Source: UBA1447 sp964627535
GTDB lineage: Bacteria; Bacillota; Clostridia; Oscillospirales; Acutalibacteraceae
DNA: 64,000 bases
Assembly (NCBI GenBank): GCA_964627535.1
Contig: CAZVJW010000006.1
Location: 1 to 64,000 of the forward strand
Direction: 5' to 3'
The notes beneath the pieces are model-generated. The model saw only the letters and a program-made list of their open reading frames with translations, made no database searches and was not told where the DNA came from. The translations under genes were made by a program, and so were the position numbers. Shown here in pieces: positions 27,317-36,314 of the stretch. The number at the start of each line of letters is the position of its first letter. Within the stretch, counting starts at the first letter, position 1.

Positions 27317-28348
27317 ATGACCGACAGGGAGAATAAACTCAGGGCAATCCGCTTTGAACATCCGGATTATATCCCCATGAATTTCGGTATTGCAGGAGCA
27401 TGTTGGCACTATTATGACCATGATGCTCTTTATGAACTGATCGAAAGCCACCCTCTGCTGTTTCCGGGATACACGCGCCCCAAAACAGCAAAAAAAGAGA
27501 ACCGGGACGGCATGTATATTTCGCATACATTCACCGATGACTTCGGCTGTGTGTGGCAGGAGGCCATTGACGGCATCCGCGGCGTCATCATCAAGCGGCC
27601 GCTTGACACCTGGTCACATTTTGACAGCTACCAGTTACCCGCTCTGCCGAAAATCAACGTGAAAAAAGAGAAAATCAAAGTTGCCGCCGCCAAGACCGCC
27701 GGTTATTTTATGACAGCCTCGCTGGAACACGGGCACACCTTTCTGAGACTTTCCGATGTGTGCGGTTACGAAAAGCTGCTTTATGATATGGCCGACGAGG
27801 ACAAAAACCTGATCAAACTCATCGGGATGCTCGAGGAGTACAACTATTATTTTGTGGATAAGTGGGCGCAAATCGGTTACGACATGATAGGCTATCCCGA
27901 GGATTTGGGGATGCAGGCCGGTCCGATGATTTCGCCGGAACTCCTTCGTAAATACCTCAAACCCTCTTATCAACGGCTAATGAAACCTGCCAGAGACAAC
28001 GGAATCCTTGTCCATATGCATTCGGACGGGGATATCCGCACCCTCGCGGATGATCTTGTGGACGGCGGCGTGGATATTTTGAATTTACAGGATTTAGTCA
28101 ACGGGATTGACTGGATTGCGGATAAATTCGCCGGAAAATATTGCATTGACCTGGATATTGACAGGCAAAATATTACCTTCGGCGGCACGCCAAAGCAAAT
28201 TGACGCATTAATCCGAGAAGAGGTCAAAAAACTTTCCACCCCGAAGGGCGGGCTAATGATGATTTACGGGCTTTACCCCGGCGTTCCGCTTGTAAATATC
28301 AAAGCGCTGATGGATGCCATGGAAAAATATATGTTTTATTGGCAGTAA
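27317..28348 (+). CDS. Uroporphyrinogen decarboxylase-family protein, paralogue
   Basis: About 343 aa, clearly homologous to its upstream neighbour: FTDDFGCVWQE, GYPEDLGMQAGPMISPELLRKYLKP, HMHSDGDIRTLADDLVDGGVD and CIDLDIDRQ align. The H-x-H-x-D motif (HMHSD) may bind metal. The start at 27317 (ATG) is preferred over the TTG at 27299 because it matches the family start; the ribosome site is weak (GGGGCG). It is 29 bases after the first gene. A strong bidirectional terminator follows at 28360. Confidence 0.8.
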   Translation: MTDRENKLRAIRFEHPDYIPMNFGIAGACWHYYDHDALYELIESHPLLFPGYTRPKTAKKENRDGMYISHTFTDDFGCVWQEAIDGIRGVIIKRPLDTWSHFDSYQLPALPKINVKKEKIKVAAAKTAGYFMTASLEHGHTFLRLSDVCGYEKLLYDMADEDKNLIKLIGMLEEYNYYFVDKWAQIGYDMIGYPEDLGMQAGPMISPELLRKYLKPSYQRLMKPARDNGILVHMHSDGDIRTLADDLVDGGVDILNLQDLVNGIDWIADKFAGKYCIDLDIDRQNITFGGTPKQIDALIREEVKKLSTPKGGLMMIYGLYPGVPLVNIKALMDAMEKYMFYWQ

Positions 28349-28359
28349 TAAATTCAAAT

Positions 28360-28396
28360 ATGCCGCCCGATTTGAGATTCTCATTTCGGGCGGCAT
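28360..28396. terminator. Bidirectional terminator between convergent genes
   Basis: Perfect 11-bp arms ATGCCGCCCGA (28360-28370) and TCGGGCGGCAT (28386-28396), 15-base loop with a further small stem. It sits between the plus-strand URO-D genes and minus-strand rubrerythrin and can serve both; the T-tails are short. Confidence 0.75.
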
Positions 28397-28441
28397 CATT
28401 TATGGCCGGTTTATAACTGTTGCGATTGCAGGTAACAACTA

Positions 28442-28981
28442 TTAATAGTTGTTGCTTTTAACTTCAAAATACGCCTGCGGGTGGTTGCAGGTGGGGCATA
28501 CGGTCGGGGCGCATTTGCCCACATGAAGGTGCCCGCAGTTGCGGCAAATCCAAACGACTTCTTCGGTGCTCTTGAAAACGATGCCTTCCTCCAGGTTTGC
28601 GAGCAGCTTGCGGTAACGCGCCTCATGGCTGTTTTCGATTTTTGAAACCAGCGTGAAAAGCGCGGCAATTCTCGTGAAGCCTTCCTCGGCTGCTTCATCC
28701 GCAAAGCTCTTGTACATCTCTGTCCACTCATAATGCTCGCCTTCAGCGGCCGCAAGCAGGTTTTCAGCCGTGCAAGGCACACTGCCGCCATGAAGCTCTT
28801 TGAACCAAAGTTTCGCATGCTCTCTTTCGTTTCCGGCTGTCTCCTCAAATATTGCCGCGATTTGTTCCAAACCCTCTTTTTTCGCCGCCGATGCAAAATA
28901 GGTGTATTTGTTGCGCGCCTGTGACTCGCCTGCGAAAGCCGCCGCTAAATTTGCTTCCGTTTTGCTGCCTTTAAATTCCAT
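28442..28981 (-). CDS. rbr: Rubrerythrin
   Basis: 179-aa peroxide-reducing protein of anaerobes, cytoplasmic. The N-terminal four-helix diiron domain has the Glu ligands in NLAAAFAGESQARNKY, FEETAGNEREH and the second EMYKSFADEAAEEGF helix. The C-terminal rubredoxin-type domain has CRNCGHLH and CPTC as the two CxxC iron ligands. Length is typical. GGAGGT precedes the start, and a good promoter lies at 29032-29060. Confidence 0.96.
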   Translation of the reverse strand: MEFKGSKTEANLAAAFAGESQARNKYTYFASAAKKEGLEQIAAIFEETAGNEREHAKLWFKELHGGSVPCTAENLLAAAEGEHYEWTEMYKSFADEAAEEGFTRIAALFTLVSKIENSHEARYRKLLANLEEGIVFKSTEEVVWICRNCGHLHVGKCAPTVCPTCNHPQAYFEVKSNNY

Positions 28982-29031
28982 AATATTACCTCCAAAATAA
29001 ATTTAAAATTTTGTGTTCATTCTCGGATATA

Positions 29032-29060
29032 ATTATATCAAATACAGCACGGATAATCAA
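29032..29060 (-). promoter_or_regulatory. Sigma-A-type promoter of rubrerythrin
   Basis: TTGATT (29055-29060, minus strand), 17-base spacer, TATAAT (29032-29037), 50 bases before the start codon. A PerR-type box was not evident. Confidence 0.7.
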
Positions 29061-29109
29061 GCGTTATATTGTTTCGTGAATAGCCTTTAAATCCTATATA
29101 ATGCTTGTT

Positions 29110-29736
29110 TTATGCAATGAAACTTTCCGCATTTTGCCTGATATAGTCCGCGGCAGGTTTATACAGTTCGATTCCGTTTCCGATTTGTGCGAATTTTGCA
29201 TCCTGTTCGGCAATTACATCCGGTAAAAGCGAAACATCCTCATTGTCTTCATCAAAAGCCGCGTATTCATCATTGTAAAGCTCACTTGCTTTACATCCTA
29301 AAATCAACGCTACCGCATCAGCTGCGGTTGTCGTCAGCGGTTTACCGTTCCTCTTGAAGAATTCGCTCAGTTTTTCGGCGCCGTCAACCGAAACATAGTA
29401 CATTGCATATATGTATTTCTGCGGTTGAGGAAGTTTTTCAAACGCCGCGTTCATATCGCTTTCTTTTTCGAGCCTTGCCTGAATGTTTAAGGCAACACCG
29501 TCAAAAAGTTTTTTCGGTTCAGCTGATATGATCAGTTCCTTTGTAAGGTTCGAGAACTCAACCCGGGTTTTGTTTTCATATTTTAACTGTGATATTATTT
29601 TATCCCGTTCTTCATTGTGTTTTTTTGATGCTTTATAAGCCTTTATGCAAACAAATACCGTTAAAACTGAAATTACAATAAAAGCCAGACTCAAATACTT
29701 GTATTCAATAATAGCATCCCAGACATTTCCGTGCAT
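29110..29736 (-). CDS. Hypothetical membrane-anchored protein
   Basis: 208 aa. One N-terminal membrane segment (about residues 15-33) is followed by a charged helix likely to form a short coiled coil (about 34-60), then a soluble acidic domain with a DEDNEDVSLLPD stretch. No family recognised. It begins two bases after the rsmI stop, with GGAGG overlapping the rsmI end, so it is cotranscribed with rsmI. No function is inferred. Confidence 0.7.
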   Translation of the reverse strand: MHGNVWDAIIEYKYLSLAFIVISVLTVFVCIKAYKASKKHNEERDKIISQLKYENKTRVEFSNLTKELIISAEPKKLFDGVALNIQARLEKESDMNAAFEKLPQPQKYIYAMYYVSVDGAEKLSEFFKRNGKPLTTTAADAVALILGCKASELYNDEYAAFDEDNEDVSLLPDVIAEQDAKFAQIGNGIELYKPAADYIRQNAESFIA

Positions 29737-29738
29737 TT

Positions 29739-30566
29739 TTAATCCTCCCGTTGCAGCAATTTATAGATGTCACCTTTTTTGTGTCCGGTTTGTTTTGCTG
29801 TAACCTTAGCCGCTTCGTTTAAAGGCATACCATCAGCTATCTTTTCCTTTGCCATTTGCACTGCTTCCTCAAGCGGAACCTCTTCTGCTTTCGGTTCCGG
29901 CGCGCCTTCAATGATTAAAACAATTTCACCCTTAGGACCGGCTTCGCCAAACCTCTGCGCCGCTTCTTTTAATGAAGTATGTATTACCTCTTCATATATC
30001 TTGGTAAGCTCGCGGACAATCGCAATTTTTCTGTCTCCGAAAGCCGCGGCAAGGTCCTTTAAGGTTGACGGTAATTTATGAGGCGCCTCATAAAAAATCA
30101 TGGTGCGCCTTTCATTGCGCAAGGATGCTATATGCTCCCTCCGGCTCAGTTTATTCACGCTTAAGAAGCCTTCAAACGTGAAGCGTCCCGCCGGCATACC
30201 CGAAACCGCAAGCGCCGAAACAAATGCGCAAGGGCCAGGTATGACCTCAACCTTGATGCCGAGCTTATGACAAAGAAGCACCAAATCTTCACCCGGGTCC
30301 GATACCGCAGGCATACCGGCGTCCGTAACCAAAGCGCAGATTTCTCCGCCGATAATTCTGGCTGCTATCTGCTCGCCTTTTTCAAACCGGTTATGCTCAA
30401 AATAGCTGATCATCGGTTTTTTCAACCCGAAATGATTCAATATTTTTACGGTTACACGCGTATCCTCGGCAGCTATAAAATCGCAGTCACTCAGGGCTTG
30501 AAGTGCCCTCGGCGAAAGATCCCCAAGGTTGCCTATCGGCGTGCCGACAATCATTAGTTTGCTCAT
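29739..30566 (-). CDS. rsmI: 16S rRNA (cytidine1402-2'-O)-methyltransferase RsmI
   Basis: About 275 aa, tetrapyrrole-methylase fold. Family blocks: VGTPIGNLGDLSPRAL, AAEDTRVT, ALVTDAGMPAVSDPG, IPGPCAFVSALAVSGMP, FYEAPHKL and VRELTKIYEE. It methylates the ribose of C1402, the nucleotide also modified by RsmH. ATG at 30566 is chosen (AAGGA 10 bases upstream) over an in-frame GTG three codons earlier. Confidence 0.95.
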   Translation of the reverse strand: MSKLMIVGTPIGNLGDLSPRALQALSDCDFIAAEDTRVTVKILNHFGLKKPMISYFEHNRFEKGEQIAARIIGGEICALVTDAGMPAVSDPGEDLVLLCHKLGIKVEVIPGPCAFVSALAVSGMPAGRFTFEGFLSVNKLSRREHIASLRNERRTMIFYEAPHKLPSTLKDLAAAFGDRKIAIVRELTKIYEEVIHTSLKEAAQRFGEAGPKGEIVLIIEGAPEPKAEEVPLEEAVQMAKEKIADGMPLNEAAKVTAKQTGHKKGDIYKLLQRED

Positions 30567-30582
30567 TGCGTTCACATCCTTG

Positions 30583-30653
30583 CTGTAGGGGCGAACTGTG
30601 TTCGCCCGAATTTGCGTCGTATATCAACGGGCGAACTCAGTTCGCCCCTACAG
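30583..30653. repeat. 26-bp near-perfect inverted repeat between trmN6-like gene and rsmI
   Basis: Arms 30583-30608 and 30628-30653 (25 of 26 pair), core GTAGGGGCGAACTGTGTTCG. It belongs to the GTAGGGGCGAAC type of hairpin common in Firmicutes; a related shorter hairpin is at 61553. It may attenuate readthrough into rsmI, but lacks a T-run. Confidence 0.75.
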
Positions 30654-30657
30654 AATA

Positions 30658-31386
30658 TCAATTATTCGCATACTCCCCGTAAACCATCCGCATTTCGTCC
30701 GAATATTCGCCGTTATCTTTTTTAATAACCAGCTGCGGTTCGATTATCATTCCCGGTTTTCCGCCTTTTTTACCTTCAACCAGTATAAGCCACGGTGCTT
30801 TGTCCGAAGTCTGCGCCGCCGTTCTCATTCGCTTGGGTTCTATGCCCGCCATGCGCATGGCCGAGAACACATCGCAGAGCCTTTCCGGCCGGTGGCACAG
30901 GCAAAATCTTCCGCCGAATTTCAACAGACCCGCTGCCGCCGCCGCCGCTTCTTCCGGATTACACAGCACCTCATGGCGTGCAATAAGGTCCGTTTCGTTT
31001 TGACTTTTTATCCCGGTGTTTTCGGCTTTGTACGGCGGATTCATTGTAACTAAATCCCACGTGTTCATGGGTAAAACACCCTTTAAATGACGAATGTCCG
31101 CATTCACTATTTCAAGCTTTTCCTGAAGCGAGTTTTTTATTATTGAGGTTTTCACCTGTTCACAGGCATCTGGCTGGATTTCGATTGCTGTGATTTTTTC
31201 TGTTCTTTCCCGGCGGCACCAAAGCAAAGGAATAATGCCGCATCCGGTGCCGAAATCGCATACTTTTTCCTTCATTTTCGGTGCGGCAAAATATGCCAAA
31301 AGCAGAGCGTCCGTCCCGAAACCGTGTGCGGCGGAAACAACGGCGGAAATACCCGACCCTAAATATTCTAACTGTTTTCCGCTCAT
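30658..31386 (-). CDS. TrmN6-like tRNA1(Val) (adenine37-N6)-methyltransferase
   Basis: 242-aa Rossmann methyltransferase. SAM motif VCDFGTGCGIIPLL, IEIQPDACEQ, and the catalytic N-P-P-Y (DLVTMNPPYK) that marks N6-adenine or N5-glutamine methylation. The layout matches the YfiC/TrmN6 group, often next to rsmI in Firmicutes. GGAGG precedes the start. It is likely the first gene of the trmN6-rsmI-hypothetical unit. Confidence 0.88.
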   Translation of the reverse strand: MSGKQLEYLGSGISAVVSAAHGFGTDALLLAYFAAPKMKEKVCDFGTGCGIIPLLWCRRERTEKITAIEIQPDACEQVKTSIIKNSLQEKLEIVNADIRHLKGVLPMNTWDLVTMNPPYKAENTGIKSQNETDLIARHEVLCNPEEAAAAAAGLLKFGGRFCLCHRPERLCDVFSAMRMAGIEPKRMRTAAQTSDKAPWLILVEGKKGGKPGMIIEPQLVIKKDNGEYSDEMRMVYGEYANN

Positions 31387-31449
31387 TGTACCGCCTCCGA
31401 TTCTTCTGCTTCTCTGATTTATGTGTCCCTGCTAAAATATCAGCATGTA

Positions 31450-31584
31450 ATACTAATCCCGATTATAAAATCTCTATGAAATCAAGCAAAAACCTTTGAT
31501 TTATACTATTCTCTATTTTAATGCAGAATAGTATTATGGGTTTTTGTGCCGAATTTTTAACTATGTTTAAAGAGGGATTCGTAT
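31450..31584. repeat. Family A MITE-like element, copy 3 (most diverged)
   Basis: 135 bp, same orientation as copies 1 and 2. The central hairpin is intact but the right end is degraded (GGGATTCGTAT instead of GAGTAATTAGTAT). It sits upstream of the trmN6-like gene and downstream of the PHP gene. The rest of 31387-31668 holds no gene. Confidence 0.8.
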
Positions 31585-31668
31585 AATTTATGGTGTTGGA
31601 CATAAGTTGTATTTTAATAATACAACCGGACATTTGCATATGTTTCGAAAATATTTATTTATTGCCGT

Positions 31669-32988
31669 TTACTTTGAAACAGCCTTGATAATTTCATCAA
31701 AAATAACATACAATCTTGTGCTCTTAACCGCAAACACGAAATCATTCCAAAGCCTTGTGAAATACGGATCTTCAATTTCCGGTACCGGCGCGCTGCCATC
31801 GTCAACTATAAATGCCTGTGTAAAACAAATCCCGCCCGGGCCGATGAGTTGTGCGCGGACATAACAGCTGATTTGGCTTTCATAAGCATTCAAATCAATG
31901 GTGTTTCCTGATGCAATAATCTCCCCTTTTGCGATCCATTGGATTGTGTCGTAACCAGCACCTTGAACGGTAATTTGATCGGTGCTGTCATCAACGGCAA
32001 TACTGGTTACCGATGGGCAGGCACCGGTTCCGACAAAACCGCCGCCAAGCTCATTATCGGCGCGGTGCCCGCAAGCAAAGAATGTGCCGTTTTCCATTGC
32101 CGTACGAACCTGTGCGACCGTGTTTTCCGGCATCATAAATACTTCAAAACTGGTGTCGATACCATCCGTATTGTGCGCATCCGCATTTGAAAACCCCCAA
32201 ACATTTCTGCCTGTCGGAATAACGCTTTCAAGAAGCCCGTCCCATAGAATACGGTCGTTTTTGGTCACCGAATCAACCCTGTTGAGCACTTCAATCCCCA
32301 TACAGGAATCATATTTTTTCAATATATCCGCAAAAAATTTAATACTTTTCGGGTCTTTTGCAATACCGGCATCTTTTGCCGAATCAAGCCAGTCACCGGG
32401 GTGATTAATCTGTGAAAGACCGCCGAGAGCGTGTATGCCCGCAACCGCGGTTTCGTAATCGTTTTCCTTCCCCCACACATTTTGACCGTATTCAGCAAAA
32501 AATCCGTTAACATGACTTTTTGTGAGCGTTGCGGTGTTGTTTTCAATTCCAAACGGAACATCTGTCATCCCCCTACCCCCTCTGTCGGAGCCGGTCGTAA
32601 TTTCCGCATAACGCTCATTTGTCAGGTATGTCGGTTTATTAAACCAAGTGTTATAGTTGAGTATAGGTACGGTTTGAGGCTTGACATTCCAGCCCCTGTT
32701 CACACTGCCGTGGTCCGTCATTGCCAAAACATCAAAACCTTGCGCATAATAAGCCTCAATCATGACCGAAAAATCGTCTTTACCGTCACTTACTGTTGAG
32801 TGGGTATGCAGGTTTGCTTTATAATGCCCCCAGGTGTTCCAGTCAACCGCCGCATAGGGGTTTGTGATGGCGTAGCTTTTCGCGCCGGTGATGTCATTAA
32901 CGGCGGAAGCGCCGATACCGAAAGGAATAAGCATAGAAACAGAAAGAATAACTGCAAGTGCGGGTTTGGCAAATGGTTTTTTTGTCAT
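31669..32988 (-). CDS. Secreted PHP-domain metal-dependent phosphoesterase-like protein (1)
   Basis: About 439 aa. Signal peptide (about 1-29), then TNPYAAVDWNTW and a PHP domain with metal-binding H61-T-H63 (NLHTHSTVSDG), MTDHG and GGLSQINHPGDW. A small Ig-like tail follows, with VTSIAVDDSTDQITVQG and GPGGICFTQAFIV. The start at 32988 has AAGGAG 10 bases upstream; the longer frame from 33036 overlaps the promoter. PHP domains hydrolyse phosphoesters in polymerases, histidinol-phosphate and oligoribonucleotides. This secreted form has unknown substrate. Paralogue of the gene at 34848. Confidence 0.82.
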   Translation of the reverse strand: MTKKPFAKPALAVILSVSMLIPFGIGASAVNDITGAKSYAITNPYAAVDWNTWGHYKANLHTHSTVSDGKDDFSVMIEAYYAQGFDVLAMTDHGSVNRGWNVKPQTVPILNYNTWFNKPTYLTNERYAEITTGSDRGGRGMTDVPFGIENNTATLTKSHVNGFFAEYGQNVWGKENDYETAVAGIHALGGLSQINHPGDWLDSAKDAGIAKDPKSIKFFADILKKYDSCMGIEVLNRVDSVTKNDRILWDGLLESVIPTGRNVWGFSNADAHNTDGIDTSFEVFMMPENTVAQVRTAMENGTFFACGHRADNELGGGFVGTGACPSVTSIAVDDSTDQITVQGAGYDTIQWIAKGEIIASGNTIDLNAYESQISCYVRAQLIGPGGICFTQAFIVDDGSAPVPEIEDPYFTRLWNDFVFAVKSTRLYVIFDEIIKAVSK

Positions 32989-33035
32989 ACTTTTCGTTCT
33001 CCTTATTTCAACTTTTTTTCTTCGTTGACTACGCA

Positions 33036-33064
33036 ATTATAATCCCAGCTTTTTGCAATGTCAA
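33036..33064 (-). promoter_or_regulatory. Near-consensus sigma-A promoter of PHP gene 1
   Basis: Minus strand TTGACA (33059-33064), 17 bases, TATAAT (33036-33041). Both hexamers are perfect. Confidence 0.85.
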
Positions 33065-33078
33065 TGAAATACGCTCTT

Positions 33079-33214
33079 ATACTAATTACTCATAAAAACC
33101 TAACAAAAAAATCCGCACAAAACCTCATAATACTATTCTGCATTAAAATGGAGAATAGTATGAATCAAAGCTTTTGCTTGATTTTTTAGAGGTTTTTTAA
33201 TCGTGAATTAGTAT
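33079..33214. repeat. Family A MITE-like element, copy 4, between divergent promoters
   Basis: 136 bp in the opposite orientation to copies 1-3. It fills most of the gap between the -35 box of PHP gene 1 (33064) and that of metallophosphoesterase 1 (33259), so it did not disrupt either promoter. Confidence 0.85.
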
Positions 33215-33258
33215 TAGCCAATCGTTCATCAGAACTTCGAATGTTCAGGAGCAGGTGA

Positions 33259-33286
33259 TTGACAGCACAACCTTTTATGGTATAAT
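33259..33286 (+). promoter_or_regulatory. Near-consensus sigma-A promoter of metallophosphoesterase 1
   Basis: TTGACA (33259-33264), 16 bases, TATAAT (33281-33286), 47 bases before the start codon. Confidence 0.85.
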
Positions 33287-33333
33287 ATTTTGGTCAGTAA
33301 ACAGTAACTATTCTTGTATAGGAGTGACAATCG

Positions 33334-34533
33334 ATGAAGAAAAAAATCACTGCAATCCTGTCCCTGTTCCTTGCCCTGAGTTTTGTGCTCAGTGTAAACG
33401 CATTTGCCATTAACGACCAGACACCTGCGTATAAGGCGCATCTAACTTTCGGTACCGACGGCAAATTTACAATCCTCCAGTTGGCGGATATTCAGGATAC
33501 TTTTCTGATGTTTCCTATCGTGAAGGATTACATTAAAGATGTTGTCCCGGCGACAAATCCTGACCTGATCGTCCTGACCGGTGATAATTTCTCGGGCGGT
33601 TCCTGCAACACCGGTATCCACGCCGTCGATAAACTGCTGGTCAAATCGGCCATCGACCAGTATATGTCCATATTTGAAGGTTACGGTATCCCTGTCGCTG
33701 TTGTTTTCGGCAACCATGACGCGGAAACGACCGTCAGCAAGGAAGAGCAGATGGCTATATACAGCACCTATGACTGCTGCATCGGCTTTGACGAAGGCAG
33801 CGATATTTATGGCTGCGGTAACTACAATGTACCCATATATTCTTCGAAGACCGCCGGCAAACTTGCTTATAACCTCTGGATGATGGATTCCAATATGTAT
33901 GATACGGTAAACGACGGCTACGATTATGTCCATCAAAACCAGATTGAGTGGTATACAAATACCGCCAACGAACTGAAAGCCCAAAACGGCGGCGTTTCTG
34001 TTGCGTCGATGATGTTCCAGCATATCATTGTGCCGGAGATCTATGACGCTTTGTTACAGGTGGAGCAGGGAACTCCCGGTGCAATTCAATACAACGGCAA
34101 GTTTTATGTTCTTAACCCGGCAAACACCAACAGCGGTGTGATGCATGAACCCCCCTGCCCGTCCAACACCAACAGCGGTCAGTTTGAAGCGGTTTTCAAT
34201 CAGGGTGATGTGGTGGCAATGGTGTTCGGCCATGACCATGTAAACACCTTTGATGTCGCTTACAAGGGCGTCAGCCTTATCAACACACCCGGCACCAATT
34301 TTGCTTCATACGGTGACGAGAACCGCGGCGGGCGCGTGATTACACTTGACGAAAATAACCCCTCGGTATATGAAACACACCTTGCTACATACAAATCTCT
34401 GTACAAGGATGATAAATCCTTCCCGCTTCGCTTCACGCTGTACGGCAGTGAATTCAGCGCCGGTGAAAGGCTGCTTGCCGCGATGGAGTACCTGCTTTGG
34501 AAAACCATACCGGCTATTATGAATTTATTCTGA
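33334..34533 (+). CDS. Secreted calcineurin-like metallophosphoesterase (1)
   Basis: 399 aa with signal peptide (about 1-25). Metal-binding motifs in order: D52-I-Q-D (ADIQD), G83-D-N, G126-N-H-D, FQH near 230, and G299-H-D-H. This is the full two-metal set, with Gln at the place of the usual His in the first motif. A hydrophobic C-terminal stretch follows. It is probably a periplasm-like or surface phosphatase or phosphodiesterase. It diverges from PHP gene 1. Paralogue of the gene at 36315 (shared GDN, GNHDA and GHDHVN blocks). Confidence 0.88.
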   Translation: MKKKITAILSLFLALSFVLSVNAFAINDQTPAYKAHLTFGTDGKFTILQLADIQDTFLMFPIVKDYIKDVVPATNPDLIVLTGDNFSGGSCNTGIHAVDKLLVKSAIDQYMSIFEGYGIPVAVVFGNHDAETTVSKEEQMAIYSTYDCCIGFDEGSDIYGCGNYNVPIYSSKTAGKLAYNLWMMDSNMYDTVNDGYDYVHQNQIEWYTNTANELKAQNGGVSVASMMFQHIIVPEIYDALLQVEQGTPGAIQYNGKFYVLNPANTNSGVMHEPPCPSNTNSGQFEAVFNQGDVVAMVFGHDHVNTFDVAYKGVSLINTPGTNFASYGDENRGGRVITLDENNPSVYETHLATYKSLYKDDKSFPLRFTLYGSEFSAGERLLAAMEYLLWKTIPAIMNLF

Positions 34534-34573
34534 GCACAGCAGGCGGGAAGCGCCGAAATTTTTTCGATAACAG

Positions 34574-34607
34574 CAGCCCGTTTGGAAATTTCATTTCCTG
34601 CGGGCTG
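34574..34607 (+). terminator. Terminator after metallophosphoesterase 1
   Basis: CAGCCCG (34574-34580) pairs with CGGGCTG (34601-34607), with inner pairing GGAAAT/ATTTCC, followed by ATTATTTT. It is 40 bases after the stop. The rest of the gap to the next promoter holds no ORF. Confidence 0.75.
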
Positions 34608-34744
34608 ATTATTTTAGCAACGCCCCTTCCGGCGATGCGGGCAAATGTTTAATTTTTCAAGCATAAAATTATACCGGAAAAGCCGATACATTAATAATTT
34701 TTCTGTTTCTTATTGTATGTGAAAAAACTCATCTATCATTATCA

Positions 34745-34772
34745 TTGACACTGTTTCAGTTGATGATATAAT
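34745..34772 (+). promoter_or_regulatory. Near-consensus sigma-A promoter of PHP gene 2
   Basis: TTGACA (34745-34750), 16 bases, TATAAT (34767-34772). It serves the PHP 2 - metallophosphoesterase 2 pair. Confidence 0.85.
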
Positions 34773-34847
34773 TGATACTGTTATTTTATTTGCATGGGTA
34801 ATTATCGTTATATTTATCCAAACCCGCTTAAAGAGGAGAGAATACTG

Positions 34848-36284
34848 ATGAAAAGAAAAAGATTTTCCGGAAAAATCCTTTGCATTGTTTTGAGCTTTTC
34901 GCTATTGTTTTCAATGGAGACAGCTGTTTCCTATGCCTCCGGCAGCGCCGCCGTTTCTGCCGGCACTGATAAGGACTATCTCATTACAAACCCGTACGGA
35001 ACTGTTGACTGGAATACTTGGAAAGCCTGCAAAACACAGCTTCACTGCCACACAAACGCCAGCGATGGAGTTCTTACTATCAAACAGTTTGTTCAGTTAA
35101 ACTATGACCTCGGTTACGATATAGTCGCGCTTACCGACCACGGAACATTGAACAGGGGCTGGAACAAATCGCCTCAGCTTGTTCCGATAATCAGGCTTGT
35201 CAAATATGAGAGAACAAAGATGGCCCCTATTATTCCGCTTACCGATGCGGAATACAGCAGCTATATCAACGGTACCGCGGTGACGACAAACGGTACGGTA
35301 CGCACAAACGGGATGCTTGATATACCGCTCGGTATTGAACTGAATACGGCCACTCCGGTTGCCGACTGCCATTTATCCGGTTATTTCGGTGATTACGGCC
35401 AGGGCAAAATCGGCGTTTTCGGCGACTATGAAACGCCGGCGGCAGGCGAAAAAGCGGCAGGCGGACTCTCCATGCTTTCGCATGTCGGCGAATATGTTTT
35501 TCTTGATAAGGATTGGGAAGCCCATACAGGCCAGCTTGTCGATAACTCTTATGCTAATAAATTCGCGAGACTCTTCCTTGACAATGCCGGTTCGTGCCTC
35601 GGGATGGGTATCAACAGCGGTGAGGACGATCACACAATGAATGACAGAATCCTTTACGACCAAATCCTTCAAAAAACTATTCCGGACGGTGTTGTTCCCT
35701 GGGCATTCACTTTTGCCGACGCGCACAGTTTCACGGATTTTGACAGAGCGTTTACAATGCAGCTGATGCCCGAGCTGACTCTTTCCGCTTTCAAAACGAG
35801 CATGATAAACGGAACCTTCTTCTCCGTTTCAAAATTTTCGAGTGGCGTTGAACTCAACGGCATGGCAGAGCTTCCCGAAGGCTATAAAGTTGATTATTCA
35901 TTCAAAACGCCGGTGGTAACAAGCATTGCCGTCAACGAAGAAAATGACACCATTACCGTTAATGGCTCGGATTTCAATCAGATTACATGGGTTTCAAACG
36001 GCCAAGTTATCGCGAGAGGTATGGATAACACAACCATTGACCTTGACAGCTTTTCGGATCAAATCGGGAATTATGTCAGATTTTATATCACCGGCCCCGG
36101 CGGAATCTGCTATTCTCAGCCATTTGTGATTAATATCAAAGGTGTTACCATGGAACCTGTAACCGTTCCCAAGACACATGACCTCCCGGCTTTTCTGAGA
36201 GCGCTTGTCACTATTCTTGATAAGCTGATTTTCCAACACAGTATTGTGATAAAACTATTTAAAAAATTTGCTCTTGGTTATTAA
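34848..36284 (+). CDS. Secreted PHP-domain metal-dependent phosphoesterase-like protein (2)
   Basis: About 478 aa with signal peptide (about 1-31). It shares TNPYGTVDWNTW, the H-x-H motif QLHCHTNASDG, LTDHGTLNRGWN, a LSMLSHVG segment and the Ig-like tail with GPGGICYSQPF with PHP gene 1. The start at 34848 follows GAGGAG. The metallophosphoesterase gene starts 30 bases after its stop, so the two are cotranscribed. Substrate unknown. Secreted nucleotide, phytate or teichoic-acid phosphate release are possibilities only. Confidence 0.82.
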   Translation: MKRKRFSGKILCIVLSFSLLFSMETAVSYASGSAAVSAGTDKDYLITNPYGTVDWNTWKACKTQLHCHTNASDGVLTIKQFVQLNYDLGYDIVALTDHGTLNRGWNKSPQLVPIIRLVKYERTKMAPIIPLTDAEYSSYINGTAVTTNGTVRTNGMLDIPLGIELNTATPVADCHLSGYFGDYGQGKIGVFGDYETPAAGEKAAGGLSMLSHVGEYVFLDKDWEAHTGQLVDNSYANKFARLFLDNAGSCLGMGINSGEDDHTMNDRILYDQILQKTIPDGVVPWAFTFADAHSFTDFDRAFTMQLMPELTLSAFKTSMINGTFFSVSKFSSGVELNGMAELPEGYKVDYSFKTPVVTSIAVNEENDTITVNGSDFNQITWVSNGQVIARGMDNTTIDLDSFSDQIGNYVRFYITGPGGICYSQPFVINIKGVTMEPVTVPKTHDLPAFLRALVTILDKLIFQHSIVIKLFKKFALGY

Positions 36285-36314
36285 TTACCTCTATCAAGAA
36301 AAGGAGAATCTTCT

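Noticed and set aside
33079..33214. Bidirectional terminator or riboswitch between divergent genes
   Set aside because: The sequence is the family A repeat, found unchanged at four other unrelated positions, and both promoters lie outside it.
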